Part shown: in pieces, positions 58,545 to 64,000 of the stretch
Layout of the letters: every line of letters begins with the position of its first letter
Numbering within the stretch: position 1 is the stretch's first letter
Assembly: GCF_050410775.1 (NCBI RefSeq)
Contig: NZ_CP191229.1
Direction: 5' to 3' (one strand)
Origin: Erwinia sp050410775
GTDB lineage: Bacteria > Pseudomonadota > Gammaproteobacteria > Enterobacterales > Enterobacteriaceae
Length of the DNA: 64,000 nucleotides
Program-made: the position numbers and the translations under genes
The notes under the pieces: generated by a model
Told to the model about the DNA's origin: nothing
Databases searched by the model: none
Seen by the model: the letters and a program-made list of their open reading frames with translations, nothing else

Positions 58545-59095
58545 CCTTTTCTCGTAAAATCATCAAGTTACTATTACATTGTTTTGCTTTGTTCAACACT
58601 AATGTGCAATTTTGCGCGTTGTAGATGTGGCAAAATTGTGGCAAGTACAGTGAGATTGTTTGTGGCTCAATGCAAGGGTATGCTAACGGCACGTGTTACC
58701 TTGTAGCTCCCGCCTATCTTGCCTTTTGAGCAATATTTCTACTTCTTGTTACGGACGTTGTCAGGCCTGCACGGTTAGGTTGAAAGGATGTTACTACAAC
58801 AACATACACAGACATTCAAACGCGTTTAGTCGTCCATTTGGGAATTTGCATTCACTTGGCTACCCATTCGCATTTTACTTGGACATCTCTAACAAAAATG
58901 CATCCAATACCCAGTTAAATTGGAAGGCAGCTTTGAGCGAGGAGCGGACATCCTCACTATTTTACTCTTATCAAAAAATAGTGAGTCAAGCTTGATGTAA
59001 AATATAGAATTAAACTTGTATTAAGTGATATTATCATCTCTATGTTATTAATATTTTAAATTAACATTCTTGTTCCAAATTAATCAGGAGGTTTT
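58545..59095. other. Junction region between prophage and second island
   Basis: AT-rich and without a supported gene; the reading frames here lack ribosome sites. It holds paired TGTGGCA repeats (58626-58644) and one TTTGAGCGAGGAGCGGACAT unit near 58933 that recurs in the island. The leader of the DUF3800 gene (AT-rich, 59000-59090) probably carries its promoter. Confidence 0.55.
58626..58644. promoter_or_regulatory. Second set of candidate integrase arm sites
   Basis: TGTGGCAA at 58626-58633 and 58637-58644 are spaced 11 bp, just like the TGGGACA pairs of the prophage, but with a different word. They lie 80-100 bp beyond the tRNA fragment and suggest the attachment arm of another element. 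Confidence 0.4.
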
Positions 59096-60268
59096 ATGGG
59101 TAAGAATAGTCAAAGTAGACGCGTGAATAAGAAAAAGCAGAAAAACGAAAAAACAAAAGAGTTAACTGCAAAGAAAAATAAAATGATGTACATAAAACCT
59201 GATATGTTTTTTGATGAGTCGGGTAATACCGGCGGAAATTTACTTGATTCAACACAACCTTTTTTCACCTTAAGTTCAAGTAGCATTAATAAACCAGATG
59301 CACTTAAAGCATTAGAGCTAACTGGAAGCAAGTCACCAGCAGAAGCTCACTTTAAAACTCTTAGACGTAGAAAATCAGGCCAAGATGGAATTATTAGACT
59401 GCTTGAAAGCAAGTACGTCAATGAAGAAAATGTCAAAATCTTTTTGGTCGATAAAAGGTATATGTTAACAACAAAAATTGTTGATATTTTAATCGAAACA
59501 TGGTGTTTCAATCGAGGGTTAGATCTTTATAAAAATGGGCAGAATCTTGCTCTATCTAATGTTTATTATTTCTGTTTCCCAGCTTTCTGTGGAGAGGAGA
59601 AAACAGATAAAATGTATCAAAAATTTATGAGCATGGTTAGAAATCAGACCCCTGAATCTATTGATGAATTTTACACGTCAGTTGATGAGCTAAAGGCATG
59701 TTCAAGCGACCAAAGGTTTGTAGACACAATCAACAGAATTAGCATTACCAAAAATGAAATTGATGACATTCTAGAAGATGTTGAAAAAAATACACTAGAT
59801 CCTTCCATACCCTCTCTCTTCAAGCACTGTATAGAATGGGGTAAATTATATCCCAACGGTTTTTATATTAAGCATGACGATTCCAAAGCGATTACAGAAC
59901 AACAAGATATTTTTAATAAATTTATGGATATGTCAAAAATTACGGAGGTATATGGATATGATAGAAGGACTTTTGAGTTACCAATTAAAGCTCGCTCTTT
60001 GACATTCCATTCATCGCAAGAATATCCTCAACTACAAATCGTAGATATAGTAGCAAGTGCGGCAGCTTATTATGTTAATTGTTTAAAACGAAATGAATTA
60101 GATGATTATCTCTTTAAAGAGCTCAAAAGAATTAAAATAGATAACTATTTTAAAGATATGGTTGTATGGCCTACAACATATGTTACGCCTCAAGAACTAG
60201 GAACAGTCTATACCGGTGGACTAAATCCGGCGAATGGAGTTGCAGAGTATCTTTCTCAATATCAATAG
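59096..60268 (+). CDS. DUF3800 domain protein
   Basis: The 390-residue protein has the DUF3800 signatures FFDESGNTGGNL at residue 38, HDDSKAITEQQ in the middle and LQIVDIVASAAAYYVNCLK near the end. Their acidic residues suggest an RNase-H-like nuclease fold. A very basic lysine-rich N-terminus (residues 1-30) is unusual. DUF3800 proteins are frequent in phage-defence islands but their role is unproven. GGAGGTTTT precedes the start; codon use is AT-rich. Confidence 0.85.
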   Translation: MGKNSQSRRVNKKKQKNEKTKELTAKKNKMMYIKPDMFFDESGNTGGNLLDSTQPFFTLSSSSINKPDALKALELTGSKSPAEAHFKTLRRRKSGQDGIIRLLESKYVNEENVKIFLVDKRYMLTTKIVDILIETWCFNRGLDLYKNGQNLALSNVYYFCFPAFCGEEKTDKMYQKFMSMVRNQTPESIDEFYTSVDELKACSSDQRFVDTINRISITKNEIDDILEDVEKNTLDPSIPSLFKHCIEWGKLYPNGFYIKHDDSKAITEQQDIFNKFMDMSKITEVYGYDRRTFELPIKARSLTFHSSQEYPQLQIVDIVASAAAYYVNCLKRNELDDYLFKELKRIKIDNYFKDMVVWPTTYVTPQELGTVYTGGLNPANGVAEYLSQYQ

Positions 60269-60364
60269 CTGATTTCCTGTTCAATTTGGGTGGCATTAGC
60301 GGCCTTTTTCTTCCCGCATTTTTCTTGGCCGTACGCTTGATTAACGCACCACAACATAGCAACA

Positions 60365-60430
60365 TCCGCTCCTGGCACTAAGCGGACAAGTTTAATGGGT
60401 TGAGGGTCAGCTGTGAGCGAACAGCTGACA
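60365..60430. repeat. Dispersed repeat, copy 1
   Basis: CCGCTCCTGGCACTAAGCGG then a GGGT-CAGCTGTGAGCGA stretch resembles 62463-62530 (copy 2). Each copy contains a short inverted repeat around GGCAC (CCGCT / AGCGG). Confidence 0.55.
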
Positions 60431-60440
60431 TTGATTTAAC

Positions 60441-60625
60441 CCGATGGTAGCAGATGCGTTAATGGACAGACTCCTGTACAACGGGCACCGGGTTGAGCTC
60501 AGGGGCGAACCGATGCGAAAACTGGCGCAAACCGATCAAACTAGTTGTAAACTTTAGTAAGGAAAAATTTGCTCGAGAAGCGTGATCGAAATTGCCGGAA
60601 TCAGTGGTCTAAATCATCGGAATAC
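60441..60625 (+). pseudogene. IS21-family remnant (istB C-terminus and right end)
   Basis: An open frame from 60441 to the stop at 60557 reads VADALMDRLLYNGHRVELRG then EPMRK, the C-terminal signature of IstB helper ATPases. No upstream part of the gene remains. Downstream GATCGAAATTGCCGG and CATCGGAATAC resemble repeated motifs near IS21-type ends. It marks past IS activity in the island. Confidence 0.6.
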
Positions 60626-60842
60626 ACAAGCAGAGCCTATAATTTGAATTCTTTAGCATATCAGGATGAAAATGAAGTGACTGGCATAGCTAAATGCATT
60701 GCTAAGTGGACTAATAAAAATTTAGTGAACTCTATTTTCTGATTAAGTTACCAGAACCCTCGCATAAGAAGCACAGGCTATAAGAGTAAGTCAAAGAAAA
60801 TGAGGAGGAAGGCCTAGCCTTGGTTAGATATTGGGATAAGCC

Positions 60843-60871
60843 GGAGGACTTGCTTAAGATAAAAGTCCTCC
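60843..60871 (-). terminator. Hairpin after the ApeA-like gene
   Basis: GGAGGACTT / AAGTCCTCC, 9 bp, 12 bp past the stop of the minus-strand gene. No clear T-run, so efficiency is uncertain. Confidence 0.5.
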
Positions 60872-60882
60872 ACAGGAGTTCG

Positions 60883-62220
60883 TTAAAAACCTCTATATCT
60901 AAATTTATTTATCCTTTGCATTATTGATAAAGTCCATTCTTTATCGTTCGAAGATATGATAAATAAAATATTGGATACTATTATGTTTTCTAGCAACTTA
61001 GTGTAATCGTGTAGATCTTTAGATAATTTCTCGTTGAGTATTTTGTCTCCTTTGCTCGGGTAGTGAGTGAAGATATTTCTGGCTTGAACTATTTTCCTAA
61101 TATCATCCTCTCTTTCTTTTATTTTTTCGTCAGACCAGCAAACTGATAGCATCAGTTCTAGTCTCTGTCTGAATGAATACTCATACCCATAAGATAGTTT
61201 TTCTTTCAAAAAAATTTCATGTTTTTCTCCAGCCTTTTCTATTATATCTTTTACCATTGCGAGATAATCTGATTTCGACATGGGGGTGTCGTTACATGTG
61301 CGTCTATGCAGTGCTTCAGCAGCTTGTGCAAGTGATAGGAAGGCAGCTTCTGTATACTGATGTGTTCCTGATTTTAATTGAGTATACAAGGATATTGTTG
61401 GTCGTAGTTTTTTCGATAACAAAAACCAGTTTTTTATTATTTCAGCAGATCTGTCTCCAGCACTTCGCATCGTAAAGTAATAATTGACTAAGTTTATTTC
61501 TTTTCTTTTTTTTATTTTATTTGCTGTTTGATAAATTACTCTGTTGTTATTATTTTCACCGTAATAAGAGTTTTTTATCGTACACACTGAGTCCAATGCG
61601 AATGAAACTAAGTTTGACAGGGTGACGCCATTATCTATGAAGAAATCCAAGTCTTTTTCTTCTGCGCTCTCAAATATTGCAAACGCCTTGCTTCTTACTT
61701 CCGTCCTTTCATGGAAGTTACCTGTTGAAATAGTCATGCTATGGCTTAGGGTAAGAGATAAACCATCACCTAGCTCTATCCTTTCCATGTCAGGTAAGTC
61801 ATATGAGTAAATTTTTTTATTATCCTTCCATTCACTGTTTATTATTGGCCTGGCTATCCATTTTTCTAAGTCCTCTATCTCGAATGTCATTTTTAAGGTC
61901 TTTATGTCATATCCCTGATGGTTTTTATCAACGCAAACCATTTTATTGCAAAATAATTTTGTTCGAGACAAATCACCTGAGAATTTATGTTCTGAAGAAA
62001 CAGTAAAACTATCAATCAGAAGAATCTTTCCTAATGCTGATGTTTCGCCTGTTAGATTGACCATATCTTTCTGATCTAAATTAGAAGCGCTCATCTTGTG
62101 TATGCAATCGAGATAAATCTCCCCAGACTCACTTATTTCTAAAGCACCAGCCAAGTCATATGTATCACCTTCATCTACAGAGAACACACCTTGCATTACG
62201 ATTTTTTCATCCAACTTCAT
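60883..62220 (-). CDS. ApeA-like HEPN anti-phage protein
   Basis: This 445-residue protein has an N-terminal beta-rich ApeA-N-like region (about 1-200) and a helical C-terminal HEPN domain. The RNase motif R381-N-I-F-T-H386 (ARNIFTHY) fits RxxxxH, and SLAQAAEALHRR lies upstream in the fold. ApeA is a single-gene abortive defence protein from E. coli thought to cut RNA. The start at 62220 follows GAGGTTATAACA. Strongly AT-rich. Without a search, another HEPN family is possible. Confidence 0.75.
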   Translation of the reverse strand: MKLDEKIVMQGVFSVDEGDTYDLAGALEISESGEIYLDCIHKMSASNLDQKDMVNLTGETSALGKILLIDSFTVSSEHKFSGDLSRTKLFCNKMVCVDKNHQGYDIKTLKMTFEIEDLEKWIARPIINSEWKDNKKIYSYDLPDMERIELGDGLSLTLSHSMTISTGNFHERTEVRSKAFAIFESAEEKDLDFFIDNGVTLSNLVSFALDSVCTIKNSYYGENNNNRVIYQTANKIKKRKEINLVNYYFTMRSAGDRSAEIIKNWFLLSKKLRPTISLYTQLKSGTHQYTEAAFLSLAQAAEALHRRTCNDTPMSKSDYLAMVKDIIEKAGEKHEIFLKEKLSYGYEYSFRQRLELMLSVCWSDEKIKEREDDIRKIVQARNIFTHYPSKGDKILNEKLSKDLHDYTKLLENIIVSNILFIISSNDKEWTLSIMQRINKFRYRGF

Positions 62221-62656
62221 TGTTATAACCTCTTTCATTTGGCACTAAACAACATATATCAGATAACAGCCCTTTCTAGCAGAGGTTTTTTTTGCTGCAG
62301 CTACAAAATCTGTCATATAATCCCCCTTTAAGCCAGTACATACAGCGTCCCCTCTGGCTAGGTGCCTCCGTGACTGGTCAGGAGGCGCGCCCCATCAGAA
62401 ACCCCCGGCATCCACTTGTAGTGGCTCATTAAATTTGGTAATCCGAACAGAGGAGCAACCACGTCCGCTTCTGGCACAGAGCGGACAAGCTCACTGGGCC
62501 AAAGGTCTGCTGTGAGCGAGGAGCGGAAGTTCCAGTGTTCTGCAACAGACGAAGGCCCTAATCAACGGATAGCTGGTAATGGTTAATATGTCATTTCTCT
62601 AAGTTAAAAGAATCTGTGTGCTCCTGGCTCGGATTGTCTCAATGAAGATAATATTA
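62221..62656. other. Gap between ApeA-like and helicase genes
   Basis: No gene supported. It holds repeat copy 2 (62463-62530) and, near 62230-62340, the AT-rich probable promoter of the ApeA-like gene on the minus strand. Confidence 0.5.
62463..62530. repeat. Dispersed repeat, copy 2
   Basis: GTCCGCTTCTGGCACAGAGC, GGACAAG and later GCTGTGAGCGAGGAGCGGAA match copy 1 at 60365-60430 and partly the unit near 58933. Such segments are commonly seen between genes in enterobacterial islands. Confidence 0.55.
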
Positions 62657-64000
62657 TCAAGGTGCAGTGATTGTTTTAAATACATCAAAAAAATAAGATG
62701 GGAAGCCTTGTAGCATTACTTCAAATCTCTCTGGGTTTTGTCGAATCATGTGTCGGGCGTCAAAACTGACTTGAATAGCACCTTGAGTCATTCCCTCTGC
62801 AAGACACTGGGCAATTACGCGTTCAGCAAATCCTGCTTCAAAAAAGGCAATGCAACTCTGATTCGGAAGTCCATATTTCAATCGCTTCTGAAGAAGATCA
62901 ACATATTCTCTAAAAACCTCACCCGCTTGTTCTGAAGAGAACGCGAGAAAGGATTCCTTTACCGCTGCGAGCAACAGCGCAAACTCAAAGCCAAATGTTT
63001 GTTCACACAGGTCTACAACCACATCAAGATCAAATTTTCTTTGGTTCGCACCATAGGGATAGGATGCACCCAATTTGTCGAGCCGTTGAACGAGAGCTGC
63101 AAACGAATCTCCAGCCAGCCACCCCAATGCTAATGTCTTAAGTGCCCCATTAGGAACTGTGTCACTCAACCGTTTTTCATTAGATAAGAGGACTAAAAGC
63201 GGCCATAGCACATCAAACAGGTGATCGGCAGAGGTTGCTCCCTCGAGTGCGTTTGCATTTGTAGTGACCCATGATTCGATTGTCAACGCTTGATCAATAC
63301 CTAACAATGTCCGCCCGAAACGCTTCTGGATCGCTGTATCTGGAACAAAAAGTTCGATCCTTCGCGCCACAGACTCGAAGATATCTGTCAGGAGTATTTG
63401 TTGCTCCTCAATGGCAAGCGAGTAGGCAAGTGTTTCAGTAACCAATTCTCGAGAGTTGTCCACAAAAGTTTCGGGCTGAACATCACTACGATATGTCATT
63501 AAGAAGCTTTCAACTGCTTCAATAATCTTTTTCTTGGATTTAAGTTGTTCGCTTAGTGAAGCGACCGAAAAGTTCTGTTTAGGAAGATTGATAGGAACGC
63601 TCTCTACCCACTTTAAAAGAGCTTCCCAGTCATTGACAATGTAAGTGGCTACCTCAGCAGAGCTTGGCGAGCTTAGAATAACTGTTCCGAGGTCATTTCG
63701 CAGAGGATCGAAAAGAGAAAGCAATGTACTTCCAGTTGGCTCAGCACTATCAGGATTGATTAGATTGATCGTTTCTTGCCAACGGTACGTCTTTGCGACA
63801 CGCTCGTCATAGAGACGGGGGTCAGTGAAAATAACAGTACCCTCACCGTACATTCCGGCACGTCCAGCGCGTCCCATGAGATTATGGAAGTCGCGTACTT
63901 TGATCGATTCACGCCCCTGCATTGCGCTTGTTACAAGTAGGTATCGAATCGGAAGGTTAACACCCTGTGCAAGTGTCGAGGTGCAGATGATCAATCGAAT
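62657..64000 (-). CDS. Ski2-like SF2 helicase, C-terminal part (runs off the window)
   Basis: The frame is open to the window edge, so only the C-terminal 447 residues or so are seen. Motif V (TSTLAQGVNLPIRYLLV) and motif VI (FHNLMGRAGRAGMYGEG) identify a Ski2/Hel308-type helicase. The remaining 370 residues have no recognisable domain. Such helicases occur in defence systems (e.g. Hachiman HamB, AbpB); the upstream partner lies outside. An ATG or domain at the N-terminus cannot be assessed. Confidence 0.8.
   Translation of the reverse strand: MRLIICTSTLAQGVNLPIRYLLVTSAMQGRESIKVRDFHNLMGRAGRAGMYGEGTVIFTDPRLYDERVAKTYRWQETINLINPDSAEPTGSTLLSLFDPLRNDLGTVILSSPSSAEVATYIVNDWEALLKWVESVPINLPKQNFSVASLSEQLKSKKKIIEAVESFLMTYRSDVQPETFVDNSRELVTETLAYSLAIEEQQILLTDIFESVARRIELFVPDTAIQKRFGRTLLGIDQALTIESWVTTNANALEGATSADHLFDVLWPLLVLLSNEKRLSDTVPNGALKTLALGWLAGDSFAALVQRLDKLGASYPYGANQRKFDLDVVVDLCEQTFGFEFALLLAAVKESFLAFSSEQAGEVFREYVDLLQKRLKYGLPNQSCIAFFEAGFAERVIAQCLAEGMTQGAIQVSFDARHMIRQNPERFEVMLQGFPSYFFDVFKTITAP

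Larger units (their letters stand above)
60269..60882. other. Gap between DUF3800 and ApeA-like genes
   Basis: Besides the repeat copy and the IS21 remnant listed separately, no intact gene is seen. A start-less open frame (about 60570-60742) is not supported. Confidence 0.55.

Noticed and set aside
58480..58692. 70-codon minus-strand frame over the right attachment site
   Set aside because: It reads through the tRNA fragment antisense (IIGVEPTTFALR), a well-known false ORF type at tRNA genes.
60570..60742. Open frame after the IS21 remnant
   Set aside because: No start codon or ribosome site, and its beginning overlaps IS-end-like repeats.

Overview
The window is enterobacterial chromosome carrying a complete lambdoid prophage and the start of a second acquired island. 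The first 14 kb has the classic gene order yafK, dinB, pepD, gpt, frsA, crl, phoE, proB, proA, tRNA-Thr(CGU). Protein lengths and motifs match E. coli closely, but the yafL-mbhA and yafNOP genes usually found near dinB are absent. A PQQ-dehydrogenase operon and a LysE-type exporter sit between proA and the tRNA. This suggests Enterobacterales outside Escherichia/Salmonella, perhaps Erwiniaceae (Pantoea/Erwinia). The genus is a guess.

The prophage (about 14139-58544) lies in the 3' half of tRNA-Thr, the P22 attachment site, and is bounded by a 46-bp repeat. The leftward early operon (22.7 to 14.2 kb) holds cI, N with a nutL site, small accessory genes, a CIII-like gene, RecT and lambda-type Exo, then P22-type xis and int. 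The rightward operon holds cro, nutR, cII, an O-like initiator with internal iterons, a primase-helicase, nin-type genes and the late antiterminator Q. All six CI/Cro operators fit ACAG-N6-CTGT. A hicAB pair, a late promoter with its terminator, a pinholin/endolysin/spanin cassette and a Rha regulator follow.

The late region encodes a siphovirus: terminase, DUF4055 portal, Mu F-like protein, scaffold, capsid, connectors, tail tube, lambda-type G/GT frameshift, tape measure, M, L, K, I, J and fibres. Accessory cassettes interrupt it: a two-gene membrane cassette on the minus strand near 33 kb, and a P22 immI-like mnt/arc/antirepressor locus between GT and the tape measure. Next to the right attachment site is a LexA-controlled pair that includes a UmuD-like protein lacking its catalytic residues.

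Beyond the right attachment site (58.5-64 kb) the DNA is AT-rich. It carries a DUF3800 protein, an ApeA-like HEPN protein, an IS21-family remnant, dispersed repeats and the C-terminal part of a Ski2-like helicase that runs off the window. This looks like an anti-phage defence island. Repeats resembling integrase arm sites just beyond the tRNA fragment suggest it is a second element stacked in the same tRNA gene.
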